A stretch of 64,000 bases of DNA from Pseudomonas fluorescens (GTDB taxonomy: Bacteria > Pseudomonadota > Gammaproteobacteria > Pseudomonadales > Pseudomonadaceae). Below the pieces are notes generated by a model. It was given only the letters and a program-made list of their open reading frames with translations, searched no databases and was not told the DNA's origin. The stretch spans positions 6,336,501 to 6,400,500 of the forward strand of contig NZ_CP015225.1 in assembly GCF_001623525.1 (NCBI RefSeq), read 5' to 3'. Every line of letters begins with the position of its first letter. Position 1 is the stretch's first letter. The translations under genes and the position numbers were made by a program. Shown piece after piece: positions 9,272 through 18,974 of this stretch.

Positions 9272-9697
9272 GTGTTCGCTTTAGATCCACGACTGCAACA
9301 AGACACATTGCCGATCGGTGATTTCCCGTTGTGCCGATTGCTCTTGTCCAACGATTCGAACTACCCGTGGTTCATCCTCGTACCGCGGCGGGAAGATATC
9401 AGCGAATTGTTTCAATTGGATGACGCTGATCAACAACAGCTGTGGAAAGAAACCACGGCGTTGGCCGAAACCCTCAAGGATTCGTTCGATGCCGACAAGA
9501 TGAACGTTGCAACCCTGGGTAACGTCGTCAGTCAATTGCACATGCATGTCATTGTGCGTAAGCGTGATGACGCCGCCTGGCCCGCGCCGGTCTGGGGCAA
9601 GCACCCGGCCCAGCCTTATAATGCAGGGCAGGTCGCGGCCATTCGTGAACGGTTGCGAATGGCCTTGACCGATGATTTCAAGTTTCTGGAGGGCTGA
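9272..9697 (+). CDS. HIT-family (histidine triad) nucleotide-binding protein
   Basis: A 141-residue HIT protein, probably a nucleotide hydrolase or transferase. The triad reads Q88-L-H90-M-H92 followed by VIV, so the first histidine of H-x-H-x-H is Gln while the middle, nucleophilic His is kept. The N-terminal segment NYPWFILVPRR is typical of the bacterial branch. The start is GTG with a GCGAGGAG site at 9256-9263. slyX follows three bases after the stop, so the two form an operon. Confidence 0.88.
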   Translation: MFALDPRLQQDTLPIGDFPLCRLLLSNDSNYPWFILVPRREDISELFQLDDADQQQLWKETTALAETLKDSFDADKMNVATLGNVVSQLHMHVIVRKRDDAAWPAPVWGKHPAQPYNAGQVAAIRERLRMALTDDFKFLEG

Positions 9698-9700
9698 ACC

Positions 9701-9907
9701 ATGAACCTTGAAGACCGCGTAACCGATCTGGAAAGCCGCCTGGCGTTTCAGGATGACACCATCCAGGCATTGAACGATGTGCTTGTGGAGCAGCAGCGGA
9801 TCGTCGAGCGTCTGCAACTGCAGATGGCGGCGTTGCTCAAGCGCCAGGAAGAAATGGCCGGGCAGTTCGAGTCGTTCGAAGAAGAGGCGCCGCCTCCTCA
9901 CTACTGA
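9701..9907 (+). CDS. slyX: SlyX-like coiled-coil protein
   Basis: A 68-residue protein predicted to be almost entirely one coiled coil ([14 protein letters not shown] through about residue 55) with an acidic, proline-rich tail ending in PPPHY, which is the SlyX family signature. Its function is not established; in E. coli the gene adjoins slyD. It starts three bases after the HIT gene and ends before a bidirectional terminator. Confidence 0.93.
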   Translation: MNLEDRVTDLESRLAFQDDTIQALNDVLVEQQRIVERLQLQMAALLKRQEEMAGQFESFEEEAPPPHY

Positions 9908-9936
9908 CTGGGCCCGACTCTCGTTTGACGGGCAAT

Positions 9937-9974
9937 AAAAAACCGCGAGCAGCCAGGCTGCATCGCGGTTTTTT
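9937..9974. terminator. Bidirectional intrinsic terminator, slyX / cold-shock gene
   Basis: Arms AAAAAACCGCGA (9937-9948) and TCGCGGTTTTTT (9963-9974) form a 12-bp stem with U-tracts in both directions, between two convergent genes. Confidence 0.94.
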
Positions 9975-9985
9975 ACGGTCAGGGA

Positions 9986-10591
9986 TCAGCGGCGCGGTAG
10001 CGCGGCGATCACGTCTTCGGCCTGCAGGCCCTTGTCGCGGTTCATCACGGAGAACTCCACGCGCTGGCCTTCCACCAGGACGCGATGGCCTTCGCCACGA
10101 ATGGCCCGGAAATGCACGAAAATGTCATCGCCGGAGTCGCGGGAGATGAAACCGAACCCTTTGGACGTATTGAACCACTTCACCGTGCCGGTATCGCGGT
10201 TGGACATGTCGTAGTTCTGCGCAGCGGCGGCCGGCGACGACTTCTTGTAGAAGCTGACGGCCAGGTGCAGTGCCACGGCGAGCAGTGCCGCGCCCAGGCT
10301 GAACAGAATGGCCGGTTGACCGCCGATTTCCGGCATGGGTGCCAGCAGGGCCAGGGTTTGCAGGGCAACGGCCAGTACCAGCAGGGCGCTGACCAGGTTT
10401 TGCAGTTGGTGACGTGGACCTTTGTTCCAGTAAGGGATGACGGGTGCAAGGGTCAGGTTGAGCAGGCCGAAAAAGGCCAGGTACAGTGCATCGGGGTGTT
10501 GCAGGTAAGGTGTGGCTTCGGAACCCAGGCTAGGGATGAAGGACAGCAGCAGGGCAGCTGCGCCCATTAGCAAGTGGACGATTTTCAACAT
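9986..10591 (-). CDS. Membrane-anchored cold-shock-domain protein
   Basis: The 201-residue protein joins an N-terminal membrane part with about four hydrophobic helices (residues 3-21, 37-53, 64-84 and 94-114) to a complete C-terminal cold-shock domain (133-200). The domain keeps both RNA-binding motifs, KGFGFIS and DIFVHF. Soluble Csp proteins bind single-stranded RNA or DNA; here the domain should face the cytoplasm at the inner membrane. The start at 10591 is preferred to an upstream codon at 10621 because the hydrophobic helix follows at once; the ribosome site is weak. The position matches PA0961, annotated as a probable cold-shock protein. Confidence 0.85.
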   Translation of the reverse strand: MLKIVHLLMGAAALLLSFIPSLGSEATPYLQHPDALYLAFFGLLNLTLAPVIPYWNKGPRHQLQNLVSALLVLAVALQTLALLAPMPEIGGQPAILFSLGAALLAVALHLAVSFYKKSSPAAAAQNYDMSNRDTGTVKWFNTSKGFGFISRDSGDDIFVHFRAIRGEGHRVLVEGQRVEFSVMNRDKGLQAEDVIAALPRR

Positions 10592-10985
10592 TTTGATTGG
10601 CTCACGGTTAAGACAGATCACAAGGAAGAGCGGGTCGGGGACGGTTCGCTTCGAAACAATGAGAGGCGTTGGACACGTACCCGAATCAGCCTATGCGCCA
10701 CACCCGGGAAAATAAGCGTAGCGACACACTGCCTATTTAACAGTAAAGCTCGGGCCTTCTCAAACCCGTTACGGGCGCGCACCGCGCTGTTCGTCGGCCA
10801 GGAAAAACTCGCCGATGCTTGAAGGTGCCAGGCAAACGGCGTTGAATTCCTCGAGGTGTCGGAACCGCCCGCTGCCCCGGCTTGTCGGTTCAGGAGGGCT
10901 GGCGATCTGTCGCAGGCCATCGGCGGCCAAAACCACTAGAGTTTGGGGCGTTGTCGAATTCATCACCGTCAGGAGATCAACCAGC
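10592..10985. other. Divergent intergenic region, cold-shock gene / dps
   Basis: About 390 bp with no supported gene; open frames here lack recognisable features. It must carry the promoters of both divergent genes. The only clear element is the CAGGAGA ribosome site just before dps. I do not see a confident OxyR site by eye. Confidence 0.5.
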
Positions 10986-11456
10986 ATGGCAATTGATATC
11001 GGTATCAGTGAAGAAGACCGCAAATCCATCGTCGACGGGCTTTCGCGCCTGCTGTCGGACACTTATGTGCTGTATCTCAAGACCCACAATTTCCACTGGA
11101 ACGTCACGGGACCGATGTTTCGGACCCTGCACCTGATGTTCGAGGAGCAATACAACGAGTTGGCCCTGGCGGTGGACCTGATTGCCGAGCGCATCCGCGC
11201 CCTGGGTTTCCCGGCTCCGGGGGCCTACTCGGTGTACGCGCGCCTGTCTTCTATCAAGGAAGAGGAAGGCGTGCCTGCCGCCGATGACATGATCCGGCAA
11301 CTGGTCGAGGGCCAGGAAGCGGTGACGCGTACGGCCCGTGGCATCTTTCCTTTATTGGACAAGGTCAGTGATGAGCCCACCGCCGACCTGCTGACCCAGC
11401 GCATGCAAGTTCACGAAAAGACCGCGTGGATGCTGCGGGCGCTGTTGGAAAACTAA
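10986..11456 (+). CDS. dps: Dps-family ferritin-like DNA-protecting protein
   Basis: The 156-residue product has the Dps ferroxidase motif, [14 protein letters not shown] at about residues 34-47, followed by [12 protein letters not shown] with the acidic iron ligands. This gives the two-subunit ferroxidase centre of a 12-subunit shell. Dps oxidises Fe(II) with hydrogen peroxide, stores iron and protects DNA. The N-terminus is short, without the lysine-rich tail that E. coli Dps uses to bind DNA. The ATG is preceded by CAGGAGA; a longer open frame upstream has no Dps similarity. It is followed by a repeat doublet. Confidence 0.93.
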   Translation: MAIDIGISEEDRKSIVDGLSRLLSDTYVLYLKTHNFHWNVTGPMFRTLHLMFEEQYNELALAVDLIAERIRALGFPAPGAYSVYARLSSIKEEEGVPAADDMIRQLVEGQEAVTRTARGIFPLLDKVSDEPTADLLTQRMQVHEKTAWMLRALLEN

Positions 11457-11476
11457 TAGGGCGCGCGTTGTATGTC

Positions 11477-11600
11477 GTGGCGAGGGAGCTTGCTCCCGCT
11501 GGGTTGCGAAGCGACCCCCCATACCAGACGCTGATTCTTTGGAGGCTGGAAGATTTTGCGCCTGCTGCGCAGCCGAACGGGAGCAAGCTCCCTCGCCACA
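11477..11600. repeat. Palindromic repeat doublet, copy 2
   Basis: GTGGCGAGGGAGCTTGCTCC at the left edge and its complement at the right edge enclose about 80 bp with partial inner stems. It lies between dps and the RHH gene. The remaining bases to 11758 hold nothing I can identify. Confidence 0.92.
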
Positions 11601-11758
11601 GGTGTAGGACGACGTAATTCGTCGCCTGCCTGCTGTTGGCTTGTCCTACGCCCATGGTCATAAAGTCGTCTGGAACTGGCGATGCCGTTGAGCTTCCATA
11701 GAGCCACAGGTGGATTGTTCCAACTGAGAGGCTCGTATGGCAAAGGAGTGTCAACGGT

Positions 11759-12103
11759 ATGATTCAAGGAAAGGAACCGGAGGAGGGGGTGCGTGGACGC
11801 TTTCAGTCCATCAGCGTCGATCCGTTCGTCAGGGGGTTCGATATGCAACTGGTGCGTCCCCTGGCCCGATCCATTCGTCTGAACGGGTTCGCCACCTGTC
11901 TGCGGCTGGAGCAGGTCTATTGGGATATCCTCGGCGACATGGCCCAGCTCAACAGCTGTTCCATCAGTACGTTGCTGTCCCATGTCGACAGAGAGGTGCA
12001 CCTGCGCCATGGCGGGGTACGCAATTTCAGCGCGCTGGTGCGTGTTGTATGCGTGGTGCACGGTTTGAAGGAAACCGTGTCGCAGGTGGCGGACTGTCAT
12101 TGA
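11759..12103 (+). CDS. Ribbon-helix-helix domain protein
   Basis: A 114-residue protein that I recognise as a pseudomonad RHH_4-type family. The C-terminal half holds a likely beta-strand (GFATCLRLEQVYW), a first helix (DILGDMAQLNSC) and a second helix (SISTLLSHVDREV), as in dimeric ribbon-helix-helix DNA-binding proteins. About 40 N-terminal residues are less structured. The target is unknown. An overlapping frame at 11737-12129 is compositionally odd and was not chosen. It is followed by a 10-bp perfect inverted repeat at 12143-12174. Confidence 0.72.
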   Translation: MIQGKEPEEGVRGRFQSISVDPFVRGFDMQLVRPLARSIRLNGFATCLRLEQVYWDILGDMAQLNSCSISTLLSHVDREVHLRHGGVRNFSALVRVVCVVHGLKETVSQVADCH

Positions 12104-12142
12104 CGGCTAGCTGCCCTGTCGATGACTGAGTCGGACTGCAAA

Positions 12143-12191
12143 CGGCCTGTGCGGTCTTACGGCTGCACAGGCCGCATTTAATGGATATAAT
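12143..12191 (+). promoter_or_regulatory. Inverted repeat and -10 element ahead of the zinc-ribbon gene
   Basis: CGGCCTGTGC (12143-12152) and GCACAGGCCG (12165-12174) form a perfect 10-bp inverted repeat with a 12-nt spacer. A consensus TATAAT follows at 12186-12191. A -35 with 17-bp spacing would fall at 12163-12168, inside the right arm. The element may end the RHH transcript (no strong U-tract), act as an operator, or both. Confidence 0.55.
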
Positions 12192-12250
12192 CCCGCTCTT
12201 TGCCGCAAAGCCCAGCCTTTGCGCGAGTAACCTGATTGCCGAGACAACCC

Positions 12251-12472
12251 ATGCCGATGTACGACTATCAATGTGCTTCCTGTGGTCATCAGATGGAAGC
12301 CATTCAAAAGATCAGCGCGGCACCGCTGGTCGACTGCCCTGCCTGCCAGGCGCCAGAACTGAAAAAGATGCTGTCCATGCCTGGTTTCCGCCTCGGCGGC
12401 ACAGGCTGGTATGAAACCGACTTCAAGACCGGCGCCAAGAAGAATTTGGCCGGTGGCGACAAAGCAGATTGA
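12251..12472 (+). CDS. FmdB-type zinc-ribbon protein
   Basis: A 73-residue protein with two CxxC knuckles (Cys8/Cys11 in YQCASCG; Cys29/Cys32 in DCPACQ) that should bind one zinc ion. A Gly/Lys-rich tail contains FRLGGTGWYETDFK. This is the FmdB/regulatory zinc-ribbon family; its function is not established, though it sits upstream of aspS in many gamma- and beta-proteobacteria. The start MPMYDYQC is the conserved one. It lies 75 bp before aspS on the same strand. Confidence 0.9.
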   Translation: MPMYDYQCASCGHQMEAIQKISAAPLVDCPACQAPELKKMLSMPGFRLGGTGWYETDFKTGAKKNLAGGDKAD

Positions 12473-12547
12473 GTTGAACACGCGCGAGTGCTTGCACGGG
12501 CAGGTCCTCCAACCGAATTTCGAATTACGAGAAGTGAAACCACTACC

Positions 12548-14323
12548 ATGATGCGCAGCCATTATTGCGGCCAACTGAACGAAAGCCTGGAAGGTCAGGA
12601 AGTTACTCTTTGCGGATGGGTCCATCGTCGCCGTGACCATGGCGGGGTGATTTTCCTCGATATCCGTGATCGTGAAGGCCTGGCCCAGGTGGTGTTCGAT
12701 CCGGACCGCGCTGACACCTTCGCCACCGCCGACCGCGTGCGCAGCGAATACGTGGTCAAGATCACCGGCAAGGTGCGCCTGCGTCCGGCCGGTGCTGGCA
12801 ACGCCAACATGGCGTCCGGCATGATCGAAGTGCTGGGTTACGAGCTGGAAGTGCTCAACGAATCGGAAACCCCGCCGTTCCCACTCAACGAATACTCCGA
12901 CGTGGGCGAGGAAACCCGCCTGCGCTACCGCTTCATCGACCTGCGTCGCCCGGAAATGGCCGAGAAGCTGCGCCTGCGTTCGCGCATGACCACCAGCATC
13001 CGTCGTTACCTGGACGAAAACGGCTTCCTCGACGTCGAGACGCCGATCCTGACCCGCGCCACGCCGGAAGGCGCCCGCGACTACCTGGTGCCGAGCCGTA
13101 CTCACCCCGGCAGCTTCTTTGCCCTGCCGCAGTCGCCACAGCTGTTCAAGCAACTGCTGATGGTGGCCGGGTTCGATCGCTACTACCAGATCGCCAAGTG
13201 CTTCCGCGACGAAGACCTGCGTGCCGACCGTCAGCCTGAGTTCACTCAGATCGACATCGAGACCAGCTTCCTCGACGAAAAAGACATCATGGGCCTGACC
13301 GAAGGCATGATCCGCAACCTGTTCAAGGAAGTGTTGGGCCTGGAATTCGGCGAGTTCCCGCACATGACCTTCGAAGAGGCCATGCGCCGCTACGGTTCCG
13401 ACAAGCCGGACCTGCGTAACCCGCTGGAGCTGGTGGACGTGGCTGACCAGCTCAAGGACGTCGAGTTCAAGGTGTTCAGCGGCCCGGCCAACGACCCGAA
13501 ATGCCGTATCGCGGCCCTGCGCGTTCCTGGCGGGGCCAGCATGCCGCGCAAGCAGATCGACGACTACACCAAGTTCGTCGGCATCTACGGTGCCAAGGGC
13601 CTGGCCTACATCAAGGTCAACGAGCGCGCCGCGGGTGTTGATGGCCTGCAATCGCCGATCGTGAAAAACATCCCTGAAGCCAACCTCAATGTGATCCTCG
13701 ATCGCGTGGGCGCGGTTGACGGCGACATCGTGTTCTTCGGCGCCGACAAGGCCAAGATCGTCAGCGAAGCCTTGGGCGCGCTGCGCATCAAGCTGGGTCA
13801 CGACCTGAAGCTGCTGACTTGCGAGTGGGCGCCAATGTGGGTCGTTGACTTCCCGATGTTCGAAGAAAACGACGACGGCAGCTTCTCGGCGCTGCACCAC
13901 CCGTTCACCGCGCCGAAGTGCTCGCCGCAAGAGTTGGAGGCCAACCCGGCCACCGCTCTGTCGCGCGCTTACGACATGGTCCTGAACGGCACCGAGCTGG
14001 GTGGCGGTTCGATCCGTATCCATCGCAAGGAAATGCAACAGGCAGTGTTCCGCCTGCTGGGCATCGACGAAGCCGAGCAGGAAGAGAAGTTCGGCTTCCT
14101 GCTCGACGCTCTGAAGTACGGTGCACCGCCCCACGGTGGCCTGGCCTTCGGCCTGGACCGCCTGGTGATGCTGATGACCGGCGCCCAGTCGATCCGTGAA
14201 GTGATCGCGTTCCCGAAAACCCAGAGCGCGGCCGATGTCATGACCCAGGCGCCGGGTGTGGTGGATGCCAAGGCATTGCGCGAGTTGCACATTCGTCTGC
14301 GTGAACAGCCAAAGGCTGAGTAA
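12548..14323 (+). CDS. aspS: Aspartyl-tRNA synthetase (probably non-discriminating)
   Basis: The 591-residue class II synthetase joins Asp to tRNA-Asp. An N-terminal OB-fold anticodon-binding domain covers residues 1-105. The catalytic domain follows with motif 2 (around [18 protein letters not shown]), a bacterial GAD insertion in the middle, and motif 3 ([10 protein letters not shown]). His31 (RDHGG) is the position I recall as linked to relaxed tRNA recognition in the P. aeruginosa enzyme, which also charges tRNA-Asn for the amidotransferase route. The start MMRSHYCG is conserved; upstream codons lack similarity. It ends at a UUCG-loop terminator. Confidence 0.97.
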   Translation: MMRSHYCGQLNESLEGQEVTLCGWVHRRRDHGGVIFLDIRDREGLAQVVFDPDRADTFATADRVRSEYVVKITGKVRLRPAGAGNANMASGMIEVLGYELEVLNESETPPFPLNEYSDVGEETRLRYRFIDLRRPEMAEKLRLRSRMTTSIRRYLDENGFLDVETPILTRATPEGARDYLVPSRTHPGSFFALPQSPQLFKQLLMVAGFDRYYQIAKCFRDEDLRADRQPEFTQIDIETSFLDEKDIMGLTEGMIRNLFKEVLGLEFGEFPHMTFEEAMRRYGSDKPDLRNPLELVDVADQLKDVEFKVFSGPANDPKCRIAALRVPGGASMPRKQIDDYTKFVGIYGAKGLAYIKVNERAAGVDGLQSPIVKNIPEANLNVILDRVGAVDGDIVFFGADKAKIVSEALGALRIKLGHDLKLLTCEWAPMWVVDFPMFEENDDGSFSALHHPFTAPKCSPQELEANPATALSRAYDMVLNGTELGGGSIRIHRKEMQQAVFRLLGIDEAEQEEKFGFLLDALKYGAPPHGGLAFGLDRLVMLMTGAQSIREVIAFPKTQSAADVMTQAPGVVDAKALRELHIRLREQPKAE

Positions 14324-14339
14324 GGCTGGCACCTGAGAG

Positions 14340-14363
14340 GGCGCATCTTCGGATGCGCCTTTT
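14340..14363 (+). terminator. Intrinsic terminator with UUCG tetraloop after aspS
   Basis: An 8-bp stem, GGCGCATC (14340-14347) and GATGCGCC (14352-14359), closes a TTCG loop and is followed by TTTTC. It separates aspS from yebC. Confidence 0.9.
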
Positions 14364-14443
14364 CATTGGGGTCGATATTTCTGATTGCCGGCCACTGCGT
14401 ACGCGCAGGGCGGGCAATGTTCCAAAGAGAAACGGAGCGAGTT

Positions 14444-15190
14444 ATGGCAGGTCATTCCAAGTGGGCGAACATCAAGCACCGCAAAGAACGTCAGGATGCC
14501 AAGAGAGGCAAGATCTTCACCAAGTGGATCCGTGAACTGACGGTCGCGGCCCGCCAGGGTGGCGGCGACCCCGGTTCCAACCCGCGCTTGCGCCTGGCCC
14601 TGGACAAGGCGCTGGGTGCCAACATGAGCCGCGACATCATCGACCGGGCCATCGCCCGTGGCGCGGGTGCGACCGAGGCCGACAACGTTGAAGAGCTGAC
14701 CTACGAAGGTTATGGCCCGGGCGGCGTGGCGGTGATGGTCGAATGCATGACCGACAACCGCAACCGTACTGCCGCCGCCGTGCGTCACGCGTTCAGCAAA
14801 TGCGGTGGCAACCTGGGCACCGACGGCTCGGTGGCCTATCTGTTCGAGCGCAAGGGGCAGATCAGCTTCGCGCCGGGCCTCGATGAAGATGCCCTGACGG
14901 AAGCGGCCCTGGAGGCTGACGCCGATGACGTGGTCAGTCATGAAGACGGTTCGTTCGACGTGTTCACGTCGTTCGCCAGCTTCTATGCCGTGCGCAACGC
15001 CCTGGAGGCGGCCGGCTTCAAGCCCGCCGACGCAGAGATCGTCATGCAGCCGACCACCAGTGCCGAACTGGACCTGGAAGGGGCCGAGAAGGTGCTCAAG
15101 CTGATCGACATGCTGGAAGACCTGGATGACGTGCAGAACGTTTATTCCAATGCCGATATTCCGGAGTCGGTGGCTGAACAGCTGGGCTGA
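14444..15190 (+). CDS. yebC: YebC/PmpR family transcription/translation factor
   Basis: A 248-residue member of the YebC/TACO1 family. It opens with [14 protein letters not shown] and keeps the [10 protein letters not shown] and [12 protein letters not shown] segments, so all three domains are present. In P. aeruginosa the orthologue PmpR binds the pqsR promoter and represses quinolone signalling; other family members act on ribosomes stalled at proline runs. Longer frames upstream lack the conserved start. The gene stands between aspS and ruvC as in P. aeruginosa. Confidence 0.95.
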   Translation: MAGHSKWANIKHRKERQDAKRGKIFTKWIRELTVAARQGGGDPGSNPRLRLALDKALGANMSRDIIDRAIARGAGATEADNVEELTYEGYGPGGVAVMVECMTDNRNRTAAAVRHAFSKCGGNLGTDGSVAYLFERKGQISFAPGLDEDALTEAALEADADDVVSHEDGSFDVFTSFASFYAVRNALEAAGFKPADAEIVMQPTTSAELDLEGAEKVLKLIDMLEDLDDVQNVYSNADIPESVAEQLG

Positions 15191-15219
15191 CGGGCACTCA
15201 AGGCTTGTTTGAAATCATT

Positions 15220-15307
15220 GTGGCGAGGGAGCTTGCTCCCGCTGGAGTGCGAAGCGCTCCCAAAAAGGTCTGCTGCGCAGCCCAGCGGGAGCAAGCTCCC
15301 TCGCCAC
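15220..15307. repeat. Palindromic repeat doublet, copy 3
   Basis: An 88-bp compact copy of the GTGGCGAGGGAGCTTGCTCC family with both inverted units complete, between yebC and ruvC. Confidence 0.93.
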
Positions 15308-15371
15308 GGATCCACTGCAAGCCCTTGATGAGCTGTATCCTCTTGTAACCGCATTACCTTTCGCAGGCGCT

Positions 15372-15896
15372 ATGACTTTAATCCTTGGTATCGACCCTGG
15401 TTCGCGCATCACCGGCTACGGTGTGGTTCGCGATACCGGGCGCGGCTGCGTGTACGTCGCGTCCGGTTGCATCCGCACCGGGGCGGGTGAACTGCACGAG
15501 CGCTTGCAGATCGTTTATCGCGGCGTTCGCGAAGTTATCCAGACCTACGGCCCGGTGACCATGGGCATCGAAAAGGTTTTCATGGCGCGCAACGCCGACT
15601 CGGCCTTGAAACTGGGGCAGGCCCGGGGCGCGGCAATCGTTGCTGGCGCCGAGGAAAACCTGGAGATCGCCGAGTACACCGCGACCCAGGTCAAGCAGGC
15701 GGTCGTCGGAACCGGGGCGGCGAACAAGGAGCAGGTGCAAATGATGGTGATGCACCTGTTGAAGTTGGTCAGCAAGCCGCAGATCGATGCCTCGGACGCC
15801 CTGGCCATTGCCATTTGCCATGCCCATACCCGTTCCAGCCTGTTGCCTCACGGCCTGGGAACCGCACGCAGTCGTGGCGGGCGCCTGCGTCTCTGA
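15372..15896 (+). CDS. ruvC: Holliday junction resolvase RuvC
   Basis: A 174-residue RNase H-fold endonuclease that cuts Holliday junctions symmetrically after RuvAB branch migration. The first catalytic Asp lies in ILGIDPGSR at the N-terminus. The Glu in GIEKVFM and the C-terminal [12 protein letters not shown] motif supply the other acidic residues. Length is normal. ruvA starts 114 bp downstream on the same strand. Confidence 0.96.
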   Translation: MTLILGIDPGSRITGYGVVRDTGRGCVYVASGCIRTGAGELHERLQIVYRGVREVIQTYGPVTMGIEKVFMARNADSALKLGQARGAAIVAGAEENLEIAEYTATQVKQAVVGTGAANKEQVQMMVMHLLKLVSKPQIDASDALAIAICHAHTRSSLLPHGLGTARSRGGRLRL

Positions 15897-16009
15897 TAGC
15901 ATCAGCGCAATCTTTCGTGAGCCCGAGCATCTTGCGCCTGTGTCGTCGGCCTTCCTGCCCGGGCTGTTACTCGCCAGCCAAGGCTGGCCAACACCCAAGG
16001 ATCTGAAAC

Positions 16010-16618
16010 GTGATTGGACGCTTGCGCGGCACCCTGGCTGAAAAACAGCCGCCGCACCTGATTCTGGATGTAAACGGCCTGGGCTATGAGCTGGAAGTGC
16101 CCATGACCACGCTGTATCGCTTGCCGTCGGTCGGCGAGCCGCTGACCCTGCACACCCATTTGGTCGTGCGCGAGGATGCGCAGTTACTCTATGGCTTCGT
16201 CGGCAAGCGCGAGCGGGATTTCTTCCGCGAACTGATCCGTCTCAATGGCGTCGGCCCGAAACTGGCCCTGGCCTTGATGTCGAGCCTGGAAGTCGATGAA
16301 TTGGTGCGTTGTGTGCAGTCCCAGGACACTTCGGCCCTGACCAAGGTGCCGGGTGTGGGCAAGAAAACCGCCGAGCGCCTGCTGGTCGAACTCAAGGACC
16401 GCTTCAAGGCCTGGGAGGCGGTGCCGGCGATGTTCGCCCTGGTGCCGAACCAGCCGGATGCGCCTGCGCCTGCGGTCAGCGCCGAAAACGATGCAGTCAC
16501 CGCGCTGATCTCCCTGGGCTACAAGCCGCAGGAAGCCAGCAAGGCGATTTCCGCTATCAAGGAAAAAGGCCTGAGCACTGAAGACATGATTCGTCGTGCC
16601 CTGAAGGGAATGATTTAA
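16010..16618 (+). CDS. ruvA: Holliday junction branch-migration protein RuvA
   Basis: A 202-residue protein that forms the tetrameric platform on four-way junctions and recruits RuvB. The N-terminal OB fold (MIGRLRGTL) covers about residues 1-62. Two helix-hairpin-helix motifs follow ([13 protein letters not shown] and [13 protein letters not shown]), then a flexible linker rich in Ala/Pro and the C-terminal RuvB-contact domain ([16 protein letters not shown]). The start is GTG. The stop TAA is immediately followed by the ruvB GTG with no spacer. Confidence 0.96.
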   Translation: MIGRLRGTLAEKQPPHLILDVNGLGYELEVPMTTLYRLPSVGEPLTLHTHLVVREDAQLLYGFVGKRERDFFRELIRLNGVGPKLALALMSSLEVDELVRCVQSQDTSALTKVPGVGKKTAERLLVELKDRFKAWEAVPAMFALVPNQPDAPAPAVSAENDAVTALISLGYKPQEASKAISAIKEKGLSTEDMIRRALKGMI

Positions 16619-17680
16619 GTGATTGAAGCTGACCGCCTGATCGCCGCCACGGGCGCGCCCCGTGACCGCGAGGAAATCCAGGACCGCGCGATTCGTCCTG
16701 TCAGCCTGGCCGACTACATCGGTCAACCGACCGTGCGCGAGCAGATGGAGTTGTTCATCCAGGCCGCCCGTGGGCGCAGCGAGTCGCTGGACCACACCTT
16801 GATCTTCGGCCCGCCGGGCCTGGGCAAGACCACCCTGGCCAACATCATTGCCCAGGAAATGGGCGTCTCGATCAAGAGCACGTCCGGGCCGGTCCTCGAG
16901 CGGCCGGGTGACCTGGCGGCGCTGCTGACCAACCTTGAGCCCCATGATGTGCTGTTCATCGACGAAATCCATCGGCTGTCGCCGATCGTCGAGGAAGTGT
17001 TGTACCCGGCCATGGAAGATTTCCAGCTCGACATCATGATCGGCGAAGGGCCGGCGGCACGCTCCATCAAGTTGGACCTGCCGCCCTTCACCCTGGTGGG
17101 CGCCACCACTCGCGCAGGCATGCTGACCAACCCGTTGCGCGACCGCTTCGGTATCGTCCAGCGCCTGGAGTTCTACAACAACGCCGACCTGGCGACGATT
17201 GTCAGCCGCTCGGCGGGCATCCTCGGGTTGCCGCTGGACCCGGACGGTGCGTATGAGATCGCCCGGCGTGCCCGGGGCACGCCGCGGATCGCCAACCGCC
17301 TGCTGCGCCGGGTCCGGGATTTTGCCGAAGTCCGGGCCAAGGGCCACATCACCAAGCCGATTGCCGACCTGGCGTTGAACCTGCTGGACATCGACGAGCG
17401 TGGTTTCGACCACCAGGACCGGCGCCTGCTGCTGACCATGATCGAGAAGTTCGACGGTGGCCCGGTGGGCGTGGACAGCCTGGCCGCGGCCATCAGCGAA
17501 GAGCGCCACACCATTGAAGATGTACTGGAACCGTACCTGATCCAGCAGGGCTACATCATGCGTACCCCTCGCGGGCGCGTGGTGACCCGTCATGCTTATC
17601 TGCATTTTGGTTTAAACATCCCGACACGAATGGGTGAGATGCCGGTGGTAGACGAATTCCTCGATGCCGTGGACGATTGA
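16619..17680 (+). CDS. ruvB: Holliday junction helicase RuvB
   Basis: A 353-residue AAA+ motor that drives branch migration with RuvA. It has Walker [10 protein letters not shown], Walker B FIDEIHR, sensor 1 GATTR, and the arginine-finger region NPLRDRFG, followed by a winged-helix domain ending in [11 protein letters not shown]. Its GTG start directly abuts the ruvA stop, so translation is coupled. Confidence 0.97.
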   Translation: MIEADRLIAATGAPRDREEIQDRAIRPVSLADYIGQPTVREQMELFIQAARGRSESLDHTLIFGPPGLGKTTLANIIAQEMGVSIKSTSGPVLERPGDLAALLTNLEPHDVLFIDEIHRLSPIVEEVLYPAMEDFQLDIMIGEGPAARSIKLDLPPFTLVGATTRAGMLTNPLRDRFGIVQRLEFYNNADLATIVSRSAGILGLPLDPDGAYEIARRARGTPRIANRLLRRVRDFAEVRAKGHITKPIADLALNLLDIDERGFDHQDRRLLLTMIEKFDGGPVGVDSLAAAISEERHTIEDVLEPYLIQQGYIMRTPRGRVVTRHAYLHFGLNIPTRMGEMPVVDEFLDAVDD

Positions 17681-17807
17681 ACGAGCTCTGTACGCCGACT
17701 TTTTTCCAGTTCGTGCTGTCCCAGACGACGCCTGGAGCGTCAATGCGTTCGAGAATGAAAAAACAGTTGCCTGGCCGATTGGCAACCTGAGGAGTAAGCA
17801 CTAGAGT

Positions 17808-18275
17808 ATGCGCGCGCAAAACGGGCTGGAGTCGTTCGCACATCGCTGTCGCGTTTATTACGAGGACACCGATGCTGGCGGCATCGTCTACTACGTCAAT
17901 TACCTCAAGTTTATGGAACGGGCTCGAACCGAACGGCTGCGGGAACTGGGTTTTGCCCAATCCGCGCTGGCAGGGGAGGACCTGTTATTCGTCGTGCATT
18001 CCAGCGAAGCGCGCTACCACGCGCCGGCGCGACTGGACGACGAGTTGCTGGTAAGTGCCGATGTCATCGAATTGAACCGTGTCAGCCTGCGTTTCAAGCA
18101 GCAGGTCAGGCGGGCTACGGATAACGTGCTGCTCTGTGAAGGGCAGTTTTTGGTGGCCTGTGTGCGCACCCATAGTTTGAAACCCCGGGCCATTCCCGAA
18201 GCTCTACGTGCGGCCTTTGCCGGCGTGAGCGGCGCGGGTACACACTCAGAGCAGGAGATAAAGCGTGGAAGCTAA
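17808..18275 (+). CDS. ybgC: Tol-Pal-associated acyl-CoA thioesterase
   Basis: A 155-residue hotdog-fold thioesterase. The catalytic segment [17 protein letters not shown], with its conserved Asp, lies near the N-terminus and is followed by FMERARTE. The E. coli enzyme hydrolyses short or long acyl-CoA/ACP thioesters and associates with phospholipid enzymes at the membrane. It is the first gene of the tol-pal operon, 127 bp after ruvB. Its end overlaps the tolQ start by 11 bp, which indicates coupled translation. Confidence 0.94.
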   Translation: MRAQNGLESFAHRCRVYYEDTDAGGIVYYVNYLKFMERARTERLRELGFAQSALAGEDLLFVVHSSEARYHAPARLDDELLVSADVIELNRVSLRFKQQVRRATDNVLLCEGQFLVACVRTHSLKPRAIPEALRAAFAGVSGAGTHSEQEIKRGS

Positions 18276-18960
18276 CGTCGTCGACCATTCCTCCATGTGG
18301 AGCCTGGTCAGCAATGCCAGCGTCGTGGTGCAACTGGTAATGCTGACCCTGGTAGCCGCATCGGTGACCTCATGGATCATGATCTTTCAGCGCAGCAACA
18401 TGCTGCGCGCCGGTCGTCGTGCCCTGGAGAGCTTCGAGGAGCGTTTCTGGTCCGGCATCGACCTGTCCAAGCTCTATCGCCAGGCCGGTAGCAACCCTGA
18501 TCCGGACTCGGGCGTCGAGCAGATCTTCCGTGCCGGCTTCAAGGAGTTCTCTCGCCTGCGCCAGCAGCCGGGCGTCGACCCTGAGGCGGTGATGGAAGGT
18601 GTGGCCCGTGCCATGCGCGTCGCCATTTCCCGCGAGGAAGAGAAGCTCGAACAGGGCCTGTCGTTCCTGGCCACCGTTGGTTCGGTCAGCCCGTACATCG
18701 GTCTGTTCGGTACCGTGTGGGGGATCATGAACTCCTTCCGTGGCCTGGCTTCCGCCCAGCAAGCGACCCTCGCCACCGTGGCCCCGGGTATCGCCGAGGC
18801 ACTGATCGCCACCGCCATCGGTCTGTTCGCGGCCATCCCGGCCGTTATCGCCTACAACCGCTTCGCTGCCCGCAGCGAAATGCTGACCGGCCGTTACTAC
18901 ACCTTCGCCGATGAATTCCAGGCGATCCTGCACCGTAAAGTGCACACCAGCGAAGAATAA
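18265..18960 (+). CDS. tolQ: Tol-Pal system inner-membrane protein TolQ
   Basis: A 231-residue MotA/TolQ/ExbB-family subunit of the proton channel that powers Tol-Pal outer-membrane constriction at division. Three membrane helices are visible at about 15-38, 138-160 and 172-195, with a large cytoplasmic loop between the first two. The TVWGIMNSF and [15 protein letters not shown] segments are family signatures. The start is GTG, inside the ybgC end. Confidence 0.96.
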   Translation: MEANVVDHSSMWSLVSNASVVVQLVMLTLVAASVTSWIMIFQRSNMLRAGRRALESFEERFWSGIDLSKLYRQAGSNPDPDSGVEQIFRAGFKEFSRLRQQPGVDPEAVMEGVARAMRVAISREEEKLEQGLSFLATVGSVSPYIGLFGTVWGIMNSFRGLASAQQATLATVAPGIAEALIATAIGLFAAIPAVIAYNRFAARSEMLTGRYYTFADEFQAILHRKVHTSEE

Positions 18961-18974
18961 GCAGGTATTTCCCA

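Noticed and set aside
11737..12129. 130-codon frame overlapping the RHH gene
   Set aside because: Arg/Gly-rich, no similarity; the other frame carries a recognised ribbon-helix-helix domain.
12107..14332. 741-codon open frame antisense to aspS
   Set aside because: Produced by GC-rich third positions opposite a confirmed synthetase; no family features.
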